Shown here: positions 8,773 to 16,975 of the stretch, piece after piece
Layout of the letters: the number at the start of each line of letters is the position of its first letter
Numbering within the stretch: position 1 is the first letter of the stretch
DNA from: Agromyces cavernae
Lineage (GTDB): Bacteria; Actinomycetota; Actinomycetes; Actinomycetales; Microbacteriaceae
Direction of reading: 5' to 3'
Assembly (NCBI RefSeq): GCF_021044935.1
Contig: NZ_JAJNMP010000001.1
Span: forward strand, 186,001 to 250,000
DNA length: 64,000 nt
The notes under the pieces: generated by a model
The model's input: the letters and a program-made list of their open reading frames with translations, nothing else
The model's database searches: none
Told to the model about the DNA's origin: nothing
Made by a program: the position numbers and the translations under genes

Positions 8773-9711
8773 ATGCCTCGACAGCTCGATCTCAAGGCCG
8801 CCTGCGAGGTGTTCGTCGCAGTGGCGGAACGCGAGAGTTTCACTGCGGGCGCCGCGGGCGCGGGCGTGACGCAGTCTGTCGCGAGCCGGCGCATCGCCGC
8901 CCTGGAGGAGCACCTCGGCGCGAGGCTCTTCGACCGATCCTCGCGTCGCGTCGAACTGACCGAGTTCGGGCGCCGCGTGCTGCCGACGGCGATCACGCTC
9001 GTCACGGCCGCGCACCGACTCTCGGATGACGCGGGCCGTGCCCTCCTTCTCCCCGTCGTGGTCGGCGTGCCGCACCATATCGACGAGTCCGCCGCGGCGC
9101 GACTGTGCGCTGCGGCCGCGGCCCGATCGATGACGGTGGAGCTCGTGCCGGGGCATCCGGCCGAGCGCGCGGAGGCGTTCAGCGCCGGTCGCATGCGGCT
9201 GGTGCTGGAACACGTGGAACCCGACCGCGCCCGGTGGTCGAGTCCGCTCGGCGTCGGCAGTGCTCGGGCCGGCCACCCCGACGCGCCGTTCTTCTTCGCC
9301 GAGCTGAGGCCGAAACGCGGCGCCGTGCGCGCACGACGGCTCTGGTTGCAGCCCGAAGACGACGTGCCCCACGTGCGAGACCGGCTCGAACGGGTGCGGA
9401 ACGGTGCCGGTCTGGTACCAGGCCAGCTGCGCATCGCACCATCGATCATCACCGCGATGGCCGAGGCGATCGGCGGTGGCGATCGGGTGCTCTGCACCCA
9501 CGCGGAGGCCGATGGGTTCGGGCTTGGATGGCGGCCGCTCGGCGACCTCCGCCTTGTTCGTGGCTACGCTCTCGCCTCCCGAGACGGCGACCTCGCGGCG
9601 CGCTTCACCGAGGCGACCGGCGCGCACCTCGCAGCACTGCTCCGGGCGACCGAGAACGTGCCGGCCCCCACGACGCGGGCGAGGAAGGGGCGATTCGCCC
9701 ATGCTGGGTGA
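8773..9711 (+). CDS. LysR-family regulator of the adjacent beta-lactamase genes
   Basis: A 312-residue LysR-type regulator. The winged helix is at residues 1-62 (LDLKAACEVFVAVAERESFT, QSVASRRIAALEEHLGARLF, SSRRVELTEFGRRV). The rest is a periplasmic-binding-protein-like effector domain, shorter and less typical than most. ATG at 8773 is chosen because family homology begins at PRQLDLKAACEVF; the frame is open well upstream. It is divergent from a class A beta-lactamase and overlaps a second serine-hydrolase gene by 11 bases. By analogy with AmpR it may respond to wall fragments or beta-lactams. Confidence 0.85.
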   Translation: MPRQLDLKAACEVFVAVAERESFTAGAAGAGVTQSVASRRIAALEEHLGARLFDRSSRRVELTEFGRRVLPTAITLVTAAHRLSDDAGRALLLPVVVGVPHHIDESAAARLCAAAAARSMTVELVPGHPAERAEAFSAGRMRLVLEHVEPDRARWSSPLGVGSARAGHPDAPFFFAELRPKRGAVRARRLWLQPEDDVPHVRDRLERVRNGAGLVPGQLRIAPSIITAMAEAIGGGDRVLCTHAEADGFGLGWRPLGDLRLVRGYALASRDGDLAARFTEATGAHLAALLRATENVPAPTTRARKGRFAHAG

Positions 9712-10618
9712 CCACCGAGCGGTGCGCGAGGCCGCGGCAGTGCTCGCCGACGCGGGGCTCAGCGCCTCCATCGTCGTCCGCGACCTGCGCAGCGGGCGGG
9801 AGATCTCGATCGAACCCGACGAACCGTATCCACTCGCCTCCGTCGTCAAGCTCCCGCTCGCCCTCGCCGTGCTCGATCGGGCGGCCGTCGGCGAGCTCGA
9901 CCTCGCCCGGAGGGTGGAGCTCTCCGATGCGGATCGCACGCCCGGGCTCACGGGATACAGCCGTTTCCGGCACCCGACGAGCGTCGCCGTGGAGGACCTG
10001 CTCTACATGGCCGTCGCCGTCAGCGACGACACCGCCGCCGACGCACTGTTCGCCCTCTGCCCGCCCGTCGCGGTCACCGACCTGCTCCGCGAGCTGGGTA
10101 TCGCCGACATCACCGTGCGCCACTCGATCCGCGAGCTCCACCGAACCCTCGCGAGCAGGCTCTCGCCCGAGGAGATGCCGCAGGCGCTGACGCTCGCCGT
10201 CCGAGCCTCGACCCAGGGCGGCGGTCACCTGATTCCGCAACTCGACGTCACGAGCGCGAACGCCGGAACCGCACGGTCGCTGTCGACGCTCCTCGACCGG
10301 ATCTGGTGCGACCCCGCGCTGCGCCGGCACCGGGCGCTGCTCCGCGACCTGCTCGGCATGAACCTCATGCGTCAGCGGCTCGCGCCCGACCTCGAATCCG
10401 ACGATGCGGTGTGGCACTCCAAGACCGGGAGCTTCCTGCACCTCCGGCACGAGGTGGGCGTGCTCGAGCACGTCGACGGCGGCGTCTTCGCGATCGCAGT
10501 GCTCAGCGAGTCATCCGTTCCGGCGTGGCGGCAGCCGGCCGCCGAGCAGGCGCTCGGCCACGCGGCGAAGCTGCTGCACGACCGGTTGCGGTCGGACCAG
10601 GCTCCCGTCATGGGTTGA
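9701..10618 (+). CDS. Serine hydrolase of class A beta-lactamase fold, cytoplasmic
   Basis: A 305-residue protein with the beta-lactamase/transpeptidase signature: SxxK at Ser47-Lys50 (ASVVK), SDD at 108-110 where lactamases have SDN, and KTG at 241-243 (HSKTG). No signal peptide is visible and the chain begins only 47 residues before the active serine, so export is doubtful unless through another route. It overlaps lysR by 11 bases with the purine-rich site GAGGAAGGGG about ten bases upstream, so the two form an operon. It may be a divergent beta-lactamase, a carboxypeptidase-like enzyme or a sensor; the altered SDN motif argues against an efficient lactamase. Confidence 0.8.
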   Translation: MLGDHRAVREAAAVLADAGLSASIVVRDLRSGREISIEPDEPYPLASVVKLPLALAVLDRAAVGELDLARRVELSDADRTPGLTGYSRFRHPTSVAVEDLLYMAVAVSDDTAADALFALCPPVAVTDLLRELGIADITVRHSIRELHRTLASRLSPEEMPQALTLAVRASTQGGGHLIPQLDVTSANAGTARSLSTLLDRIWCDPALRRHRALLRDLLGMNLMRQRLAPDLESDDAVWHSKTGSFLHLRHEVGVLEHVDGGVFAIAVLSESSVPAWRQPAAEQALGHAAKLLHDRLRSDQAPVMG

Positions 10619-10668
10619 GCGCGATTCGACGGCGCCGAGCAAGAGGCCCGATGAGGGCCGAGGGGTCA

Positions 10669-10755
10669 TGGTGCGCGAGGGGGGACTTGAACCCCCACAC
10701 CCTTGCGAGTACTGGCACCTGAAGCCAGCGCGTCTGCCAATTCCGCCACTCGCGC
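10669..10755 (-). tRNA. tRNA-Leu (CAG)
   Basis: An 87-nucleotide cloverleaf on the minus strand. The acceptor GCGCGAG pairs with CTCGCGC, the anticodon loop is TTCAGGT within a CTGGC/GCCAG stem (anticodon CAG), and there is a long class II variable arm. The 3' CCA is encoded (10669-10671). Confidence 0.97.
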
Positions 10756-10948
10756 ACGTGTGGTCGCACCTTGGTGCGTCCAACCACGAGAGACTAACAT
10801 CTCCGGGGCGGCAACACCATTCGAGCCACCATCCCTTGGCACTCCCTCAGAGTCTCGGCCTGACCTCGCGCTCCCGCGCCAGGCCGCAATAGCATCGAAC
10901 GTACGGGTTCTGGCGCCCACGACCATTGCGACCGAAAGGACCGCCCCC

Positions 10949-11866
10949 GTGTCCCCTTCCCCCTCGTCCCCCACGACACCGAGGGCTCCCGCCGACACCG
11001 ATCTCAGCGGCATCCGCGGCTACCTGTTCGACCTCGACGGCGTGCTGACGCCCACGGCGATCGTGCACATGCACGCGTGGGCCCGGCTGTTCACGCCCTA
11101 CCTCGAGCAGCACGGCGCGGCGCCCTATCGCGAGGCCGACTACTTCGCCCACATCGACGGCAAGCCCCGCTACGACGGGGTGCGCAGCCTGCTCGCGAGC
11201 CGCGACATCCGCATTCCCGAGGGCGACGTGACCGACGCGCCCACGCAAGACACCGTGCACGGGCTCGGCAATCGCAAGAACGAGGCCTTCAACGAGACGC
11301 TGGCCGACGAGGGCGTCGCCCCGTACGCGACGAGCGTCGCGTTCCTCGATGCGGTACAGGCGAGCGGATGCCTCGTGGCCGTCGTCTCGAGCTCGAAGAA
11401 CGCGCCCGCCGTGCTCGAGGCCGCCGGGCTCGCCGACCGGTTCGAGGTCGTCGTCGACGGCGCGGTCGCCGCGCGCGAGGGGCTGCCTGGCAAGCCCGCG
11501 CCCGACACGTTCGAGCGTGCGGCCGCACTGCTCGGCCTGCCGACCGCGGCCTGCGCGATCGTCGAAGATGCCGAGTCGGGCGTCAAGGCCGGCGCGGCCG
11601 GCGACTTCGGCATCGTCATCGGCGTCGACCGCGGAGTCGGCCGCGACGCGCTCGTCGAACTGGGCGCCGACGTCGTGGTCGACGAGCTCGACGAGCTCAT
11701 CCCCGCGCTTCAGCGGGTTGAGGAGGAGCGAAGCGACGTCTCGAAACCCACGCCCGGTTTCGAGACGCGTCCTCCTACGTCGGGCGCTCCTCAACCCACT
11801 GATTTCGAGACGCGTCCTCCTACGTCGGGCGCTCCTCAACCCACTCGAGAAGAGGGGCGCGCATGA
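10949..11866 (+). CDS. HAD-family beta-phosphoglucomutase-like phosphatase/mutase
   Basis: A 305-residue HAD enzyme with the catalytic motif DLDG (nucleophile Asp28, acid/base Asp30), a helical cap and the later motifs VVSSSKN and VEDAESGVKAG. It probably interconverts beta-glucose-1-phosphate and glucose-6-phosphate, because it overlaps the GH65 phosphorylase gene by four bases (ATGA). The start is GTG at 10949 with GAAAGGA eight bases upstream. The last 50 or so residues are odd: they are encoded by a copy of the dispersed palindromic repeat followed by a perfect tandem 45-base duplication, giving two copies of FETRPPTSGAPQPT. The enzyme core ends before this tail. Confidence 0.88.
   Translation: MSPSPSSPTTPRAPADTDLSGIRGYLFDLDGVLTPTAIVHMHAWARLFTPYLEQHGAAPYREADYFAHIDGKPRYDGVRSLLASRDIRIPEGDVTDAPTQDTVHGLGNRKNEAFNETLADEGVAPYATSVAFLDAVQASGCLVAVVSSSKNAPAVLEAAGLADRFEVVVDGAVAAREGLPGKPAPDTFERAAALLGLPTAACAIVEDAESGVKAGAAGDFGIVIGVDRGVGRDALVELGADVVVDELDELIPALQRVEEERSDVSKPTPGFETRPPTSGAPQPTDFETRPPTSGAPQPTREEGRA
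11715..11847. repeat. Dispersed palindromic repeat with tandem 45-base duplication, inside the HAD gene
   Basis: The left arm (11715-11749) and right arm (11756-11797) are inverted relatives of the repeat found at 36.8, 37.7, 39.4 and 62.5 kb. The right arm is duplicated in tandem (11758-11802 and 11803-11847). The whole element is read in frame as the C-terminal tail of the HAD protein. Confidence 0.85.
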
Positions 11867-14373
11867 GGTTCGCCGACGACGATCCACTGAACCGCAACCG
11901 CTTCCCCGTCGACGAATGGTCGCTCATCGAGACCGAGTTCGGCACCGAAGACATGGGTCGCACCGAGACCCTGTTCGGCGTGGGCAACGGCTACGTCGGC
12001 CTTCGCGGCAACGTCGAAGAGGGCCGTGACGGGCACATGCACGGCACATTCGTGAACGGGTTCCACGAGACCTGGCCCATCAGGCACGCCGAAGAGGCGT
12101 TCGGCTTCGCGCGGGTCGGGCAGACGATCGTGAACGTGCCCGACGCGAAGATCATCCGCCTGTACGTCGACGACGAGCCGCTCGTGCTCACCGAGGCCGA
12201 GCTCCTCTCCTATGAGCGCCGCCTCGACTTCCGCCTCGGCGCGCTCAGCCGGTCGATCGAGTGGCGCACCCCCGCCGGCAAGCGGGTGCTCATCACGAGC
12301 CGCCGCATGGCGAGCTTCACCGACCGGCATCTCGCCGTCATCGACTACGAGGTCGAGTTGCTCGACGCCGACGCCGCGGTCACCATCTCGAGCCAGGTGC
12401 TCAACCGGCAAGACGGGCGCGACGAGTACCGCGGCGGGGTGCTCGAGGCGCCCGGCGCGTTCGACCCGCGCAAGGCCGAGCAGTTCATCGAGCGGGTGCT
12501 GCAGCCGCGGGTGAAGCGCGACAACGACGGGCGGTACATTCTCGGCTACCAGTGCACGAACTCGGGAATGACCCTCGCCGTCGGCGTCGAGCACACGATC
12601 GCGACCGACAACTTCTTCTCCGAGACGGGCACCATCGGCGACGATCTCGCGAAGCACGTGTATCGCGTGCACGCCAAGCAGGGCATGCCCATCCGCATCA
12701 CCAAGACCGTGAGCTACCACACGGCCCGCAAGGTGCCGGCGCGCGAGCTCGTCGACCGGTGCGACCGCACCCTCGACCGGGCGGCCGAACTCGGGGTCAG
12801 CGAGATCTTCACCCAGCAGCGCTCCTGGCTCGACGACTACTGGGAGCGTTCCGACGTCGAGATCGCCGCGCAACCGGCGCTGCAGCAGGCGACCAGGTGG
12901 AACCTCTTCCAGCTCGCCCAGGCCACCGCGCGCACCGACGGCGGCGGCGTCGCCGCCAAGGGCGTGAGCGGCTCGGGCTACGGCGGCCACTACTTCTGGG
13001 ACAGCGAGATCTACGTGCTGCCCTTCCTCAGCTACACGGCGCCGATCGTCGCGCGCAACGTCCTGAGATTCCGGCAGCGCATGCTCGACTCCGCCCGGGC
13101 CCGCGCCCTCGAGCTCAACCAGATGGGTGCACTGTTCCCGTGGCGCACCATCAACGGCCAGGAGTCGTCGGCCTACTACGCGGCCGGCACGGCGCAGTAC
13201 CACATCGACGCCGACATCTCCTATGCGCTCTGCCAGTACGTCGCGGCGACCGGCGACACCGACTTCCTGGGGCGCGGCGCGATCGACATCCTCGTCGAGA
13301 CGGCGCGCATGTGGGAGGACCTGGGTTTCTGGCGGTCGAACGCCGACGACGTCTTCCACATCCACGGCGTCACCGGCCCCGACGAGTACACGACCGTCGT
13401 CAACGACAACCTGTACACGAACGTCATGGCCCGGGCGAACCTCGCCGCGGCGGCATTCGCCATCGACAACCTGCAGGTCGACGACGCGATCGCGTACCAC
13501 CAGCTCGTCCAGCGGCTCGGCGTCACGCCGGCCGAGGTCGCCAGCTGGCGTCGCGCGGCGGCGCATATGCACATCCCGTTCGACGAGCAGCTCGGCATCC
13601 ACCCGCAGGACAGCGCGTTCCTGCAGAAGGAACTGTGGGACCTCGAGCACACGCCCGAAGACCGCCGCCCCCTGCTGCTGCACTACCATCCGCTCGTCAT
13701 CTACCGGTTCCAGGTGCTCAAGCAGGCCGACGTCGTGCTCGCCCTGTACCTGCAGGGCGACCGGTTCACCGCCGCCGAGAAGCGAGCGAACTTCGAGTAC
13801 TACGACCCGCTGACCACCGGCGACTCCACCCTCTCGGCCGTCGTGCAGTCGATCATCGCGGCCGAGGTGGGCTACCACGAGCTCGCGGTGCGGTATTTCC
13901 GGGCAGCCCTCTTCGTCGACCTCGCCGACCTGCACCACAACGCGGCCGACGGGGTGCATGTCGCCTCGACCGGCGGCGTGTGGTCGGCTCTCGTGTCGGG
14001 GTTCGGCGGATTCCGCGATCACAACGGCGTCTTCACGTTCGACCCGCGCCTGCCCGACGCCTGGGAGCGCCTCACGTTCCGCATCACCCTGCGGGGCACC
14101 CGGCTGCGCGCCGACCTCGAGCCCGAGTCGATCACGTTCACCGTCGAGGTCGGCGACGAGGCGACGGTCAGGGTGCGGGGCGCCCAGGTCACCGTGACGC
14201 CCCACTCACCCGTGACGGTGCCGCTCGACGGCCAGGGTCCGCGGTTGTACGGCTCGCCGACGATGCAGGATGTCACGGGCTCGCGCCGCGCCGACGGTAC
14301 CCTGCTGACGGCGTCGATCCCGACGCTCTCGCTCGACGCCGACGATTACGAGACCGTGATTCCGATCGACTGA
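11863..14373 (+). CDS. Glycoside hydrolase family 65 disaccharide phosphorylase
   Basis: An 836-residue GH65 enzyme of normal length. The family phosphorolyses alpha-glucobioses such as trehalose, maltose, kojibiose or nigerose to glucose and beta-glucose-1-phosphate. An N-terminal beta-sandwich (GVGNGYVGLRGN) precedes the (alpha/alpha)6 barrel with GHYFWDSEIYVLPF and the catalytic acid Glu508 in GVTGPDEYTTVVNDN. The late motifs GGVWSALVSGFGG and DHNGVFTFDP are also typical. Start ATGA overlap with the upstream HAD mutase couples translation, and the mutase would pass the product into glycolysis. Which disaccharide is used cannot be decided from sequence. Confidence 0.92.
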   Translation: MRFADDDPLNRNRFPVDEWSLIETEFGTEDMGRTETLFGVGNGYVGLRGNVEEGRDGHMHGTFVNGFHETWPIRHAEEAFGFARVGQTIVNVPDAKIIRLYVDDEPLVLTEAELLSYERRLDFRLGALSRSIEWRTPAGKRVLITSRRMASFTDRHLAVIDYEVELLDADAAVTISSQVLNRQDGRDEYRGGVLEAPGAFDPRKAEQFIERVLQPRVKRDNDGRYILGYQCTNSGMTLAVGVEHTIATDNFFSETGTIGDDLAKHVYRVHAKQGMPIRITKTVSYHTARKVPARELVDRCDRTLDRAAELGVSEIFTQQRSWLDDYWERSDVEIAAQPALQQATRWNLFQLAQATARTDGGGVAAKGVSGSGYGGHYFWDSEIYVLPFLSYTAPIVARNVLRFRQRMLDSARARALELNQMGALFPWRTINGQESSAYYAAGTAQYHIDADISYALCQYVAATGDTDFLGRGAIDILVETARMWEDLGFWRSNADDVFHIHGVTGPDEYTTVVNDNLYTNVMARANLAAAAFAIDNLQVDDAIAYHQLVQRLGVTPAEVASWRRAAAHMHIPFDEQLGIHPQDSAFLQKELWDLEHTPEDRRPLLLHYHPLVIYRFQVLKQADVVLALYLQGDRFTAAEKRANFEYYDPLTTGDSTLSAVVQSIIAAEVGYHELAVRYFRAALFVDLADLHHNAADGVHVASTGGVWSALVSGFGGFRDHNGVFTFDPRLPDAWERLTFRITLRGTRLRADLEPESITFTVEVGDEATVRVRGAQVTVTPHSPVTVPLDGQGPRLYGSPTMQDVTGSRRADGTLLTASIPTLSLDADDYETVIPID

Positions 14374-14438
14374 AATCGGCGTCTGCACAGGCCTTCGGGC
14401 TACCATGTCACACAGTCAGAAACCGGAGCGGGAGACCT

Positions 14439-15185
14439 GTGGGCCTACTGGACAACTTCGAGAAGGGTCTCGAGCGTGCCGTCAACGGCGCGTTCGCGAA
14501 GACCTTCCGGTCGGGGCTGCAACCCGTCGAGATCACGTCTGCCCTCAAGCGAGAGATCGACACGAAGGCGGCCGTGGTCTCGCGCGACCGCGTGCTCGTG
14601 CCCAACAACTTCACGGTCCGCCTGGCTCCGGCCGACTACGACCGCATGACGGGCCTCGGCCCCGCCCTCATCGACGAGCTCGTCGACCTCGTCCAGAAGC
14701 ACGCCGCGAGCCAGCGCTTCCAGTTCGCGGGCGGGATCACCATCGGACTCGAGCGCGACTCCGGCCTGAGCGTCGGCATGGTGCAGGTCGACTCGCTCAA
14801 CGTCAAGGGCCAGGTCGCCTGGACCCCGGTGCTCGACGTCAACGGCAAGCGCTACCCGATCTTGAAGGGCCGCACCGTCATCGGCCGCGGCAGCGAGGCC
14901 GACATCACCCTCGACGACTCGGGGGCGTCGCGCCGGCACGCCGAGGTGCAGTGGGACGGCAGCCGGGCGCGCGTGCGCGACCTCGGTTCGACCAACGGCA
15001 CCCAACTCAACGGCGGCCCGGTCAAAGAGGCCATCCTCGAACCCGACTCGGTCATCACCATCGGCCGGTCGCGCATCGTCTTCCGCGTGCTCGCGCAGGC
15101 GTCGGGCGCCCCGGGCGACCCGCGACGCGCCGACCCCGCGACCCAGCGCCACGACATGGGCGGGTTCTGGGGGCCCGGCGAATGA
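14439..15185 (+). CDS. fhaA: FHA-domain protein FhaA (DUF3662 plus FHA)
   Basis: A 248-residue protein with an N-terminal DUF3662 domain (about 1-125, beginning GLLDNFEKGLERAVNGAF) and a C-terminal forkhead-associated domain (about 148-235: GRTVIGRGSEADITLDD, SRRHAEVQW, DLGSTNGTQLNG). FHA domains bind phosphothreonine. In mycobacteria FhaA binds the PknB-phosphorylated pseudokinase domain of MurJ (MviN) and restrains wall synthesis. The start is GTG at 14439, preceded by GGAGCGGGAG. It is the first gene of the fhaA-pknB cluster and overlaps fhaB by four bases. The long open frame upstream of this start is a shadow of the GH65 gene. Confidence 0.95.
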   Translation: MGLLDNFEKGLERAVNGAFAKTFRSGLQPVEITSALKREIDTKAAVVSRDRVLVPNNFTVRLAPADYDRMTGLGPALIDELVDLVQKHAASQRFQFAGGITIGLERDSGLSVGMVQVDSLNVKGQVAWTPVLDVNGKRYPILKGRTVIGRGSEADITLDDSGASRRHAEVQWDGSRARVRDLGSTNGTQLNGGPVKEAILEPDSVITIGRSRIVFRVLAQASGAPGDPRRADPATQRHDMGGFWGPGE

Positions 15186-15739
15186 GTGAACTCACCCTTC
15201 TCGTCCTGCAACTGGGCTTCCTGCTGCTGCTGTGGGTGTTCATCTTCGCCATCGTGTACGCCCTGCGCAGCGACCTGTTCGGCCAGCGCGTGCGCAAGCT
15301 GCAATCCGAGCCGGCGAGCTCGGCGCCGGCCCCCGCGGCCTCGTCGTTCCCCAGCTCGCCGGTGACCCCTGCCCCCGCAGCGCTCGGCGCTCCCGTCGCG
15401 GCGCCGGTCGCGACATCCGGCCACGATGGCGAACTCGCGTCGAGCGAGAACGCGACCCGCCTCGTGATCACGAGCGGCACCAAGGCGGGCGCCGAGTTCC
15501 CGCTCGGTCGCGACGAGATCACGATCGGGCGGTCGAGCGACTCGGCCATCATCATCCGCGACGACTACACGTCGACCCACCACGCCCGCATCATGCTGTG
15601 GAACGGGCGATGGATGATCCAAGACCTCGACTCCACGAACGGCACCTTCCTCAACGGCTCCCGAGTGACCGTGCCCGTGCCGATCCCGCTCGGAGCCACC
15701 GTCAAGGTCGGAGCGACGACGTTCGAGCTGCGACGGTAG
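15182..15739 (+). CDS. fhaB: FHA-domain membrane protein FhaB
   Basis: A 185-residue protein with one N-terminal transmembrane helix (about 5-27, LQLGFLLLLWVFIFAIVYAL), a Pro/Ala-rich linker (about 45-80) and a C-terminal FHA domain (ITIGRSSDSAIIIRDDYTST, HHARIMLW, DLDSTNGTFLNG). The conserved TST in that domain is the kind of site PknB phosphorylates in other Actinobacteria. The gene overlaps fhaA by four bases and precedes pstP by three. Role: phospho-dependent scaffold for cell division and wall growth. Confidence 0.94.
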   Translation: MSELTLLVLQLGFLLLLWVFIFAIVYALRSDLFGQRVRKLQSEPASSAPAPAASSFPSSPVTPAPAALGAPVAAPVATSGHDGELASSENATRLVITSGTKAGAEFPLGRDEITIGRSSDSAIIIRDDYTSTHHARIMLWNGRWMIQDLDSTNGTFLNGSRVTVPVPIPLGATVKVGATTFELRR

Positions 15740-15742
15740 CCC

Positions 15743-16975
15743 ATGGCGACGGTCAAGGCGAGCGCAGCGGTCTCGCACGTCGGGCGGGTCCGCTCGAACA
15801 ACCAGGACTCCGGCTACGCCGGGCGCCGGTTGTTCCTCGTCGCCGACGGCATGGGCGGCCACGCGGGCGGTGACGTCGCGAGCGCCATCGCGACCCGCCG
15901 CATCGCCGAGGCCGACCTCGACTACGACAACTCCGTCGATGCCGGGGCCGAGCTCGAAGGCGCACTGATCGCCGCGAACCGGCAGATCGCCGAGACCGTC
16001 GCCGACCACGCCGAGCTCACCGGCATGGGCACGACGGTGAGCTCGCTGCTGCACCTCGGCGACCAGGTCGTCATCTCGCACATCGGCGACTCCCGCATCT
16101 ACCTGCTGCGTTCCGATGAGCTGAGCCAGATCTCGACCGATCACACCTTCGTGCAGCGTCTCGTCGACGCCGGTCGCATCACCGCCGACGAGGCCATGGT
16201 GCACCCGCGCCGTTCGGTGCTGATGCGCGTGCTCGGCGACGTCGAGGCCTCACCCGAGATCGACCAGATGGTGCTCGACACCCGAGACGGCGACCGGTGG
16301 CTGCTCTGCTCCGACGGTCTCTCGGGCGTCGCGTCGTTCGATCAGATCCACGAGATCATGTCGGCCGACGCCGGGGCGAAGCAGATCGCCGACCGCCTCG
16401 TGAAGGCATCGCTCGACGGCGGCGCGCCCGACAACGTCACCGTCGTCGTCGTCGACATCGGCGAGCCGGCCGCGCCCGCGACCCCACCGCTGATCGTCGG
16501 ATCCGCCGCCGCCCCGCTCGCGTTCGGCGCCGCACCCGAACCGGTCCGGCCTCGCGGCATCCGTCTCACGCCGTTCCGGCCGCACCCGGTCCAAGAGACG
16601 CACTTCGAACCCGACTCGGCCGACTTCTTCGACGAGCTCATCGAAGAGGACGCCCGGCGCCGGCGACGGCGACGGTGGGTGTGGGGCTTCTGGATCGTGC
16701 TGCTCGTGGGGGCGATCGTCGCCGCCTTCGTGCTCGGCTACCAGTGGACGCAGACCCGCTACTACGTGGGCGAGTCCAATGGCCGGGTCGCCGTGTTCCA
16801 GGGCATCCAGCAGAACCTCGGGCCGATCTCGCTGCACGACCTGCACACCGAGACGACCATCGACGTCTCCGAATTGCGCACGTACGATCAACAGCGCGTC
16901 GAGCAGACCATCAGCGCCGGCTCGTTCTCCGAGGCGATGCTGATCGTCCAGCGATTGGAGGATTCCCTTGAGTGA
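15743..16975 (+). CDS. pstP: PP2C-family protein phosphatase PstP
   Basis: A 410-residue Ser/Thr phosphatase that reverses PknA/PknB phosphorylation. The PP2C domain spans about residues 5-240, with RSNNQDSGY, VADGMGGHAGG, GMGTTVSSLL, HIGDSRIYLLR, LLCSDGLSG and GAPDNVTVVVVD supplying the metal-binding acids. A linker, an arginine-rich segment and one transmembrane helix (about 313-335) follow, with a small extracellular C-terminus. Its stop overlaps the TTG start of rodA by eight bases. Confidence 0.96.
   Translation: MATVKASAAVSHVGRVRSNNQDSGYAGRRLFLVADGMGGHAGGDVASAIATRRIAEADLDYDNSVDAGAELEGALIAANRQIAETVADHAELTGMGTTVSSLLHLGDQVVISHIGDSRIYLLRSDELSQISTDHTFVQRLVDAGRITADEAMVHPRRSVLMRVLGDVEASPEIDQMVLDTRDGDRWLLCSDGLSGVASFDQIHEIMSADAGAKQIADRLVKASLDGGAPDNVTVVVVDIGEPAAPATPPLIVGSAAAPLAFGAAPEPVRPRGIRLTPFRPHPVQETHFEPDSADFFDELIEEDARRRRRRRWVWGFWIVLLVGAIVAAFVLGYQWTQTRYYVGESNGRVAVFQGIQQNLGPISLHDLHTETTIDVSELRTYDQQRVEQTISAGSFSEAMLIVQRLEDSLE

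Noticed and set aside
12261-14438. Long plus-strand frame running into fhaA
   Set aside because: Arg/Ala-rich shadow of the GH65 gene; only the part from 14439 is real (FhaA).
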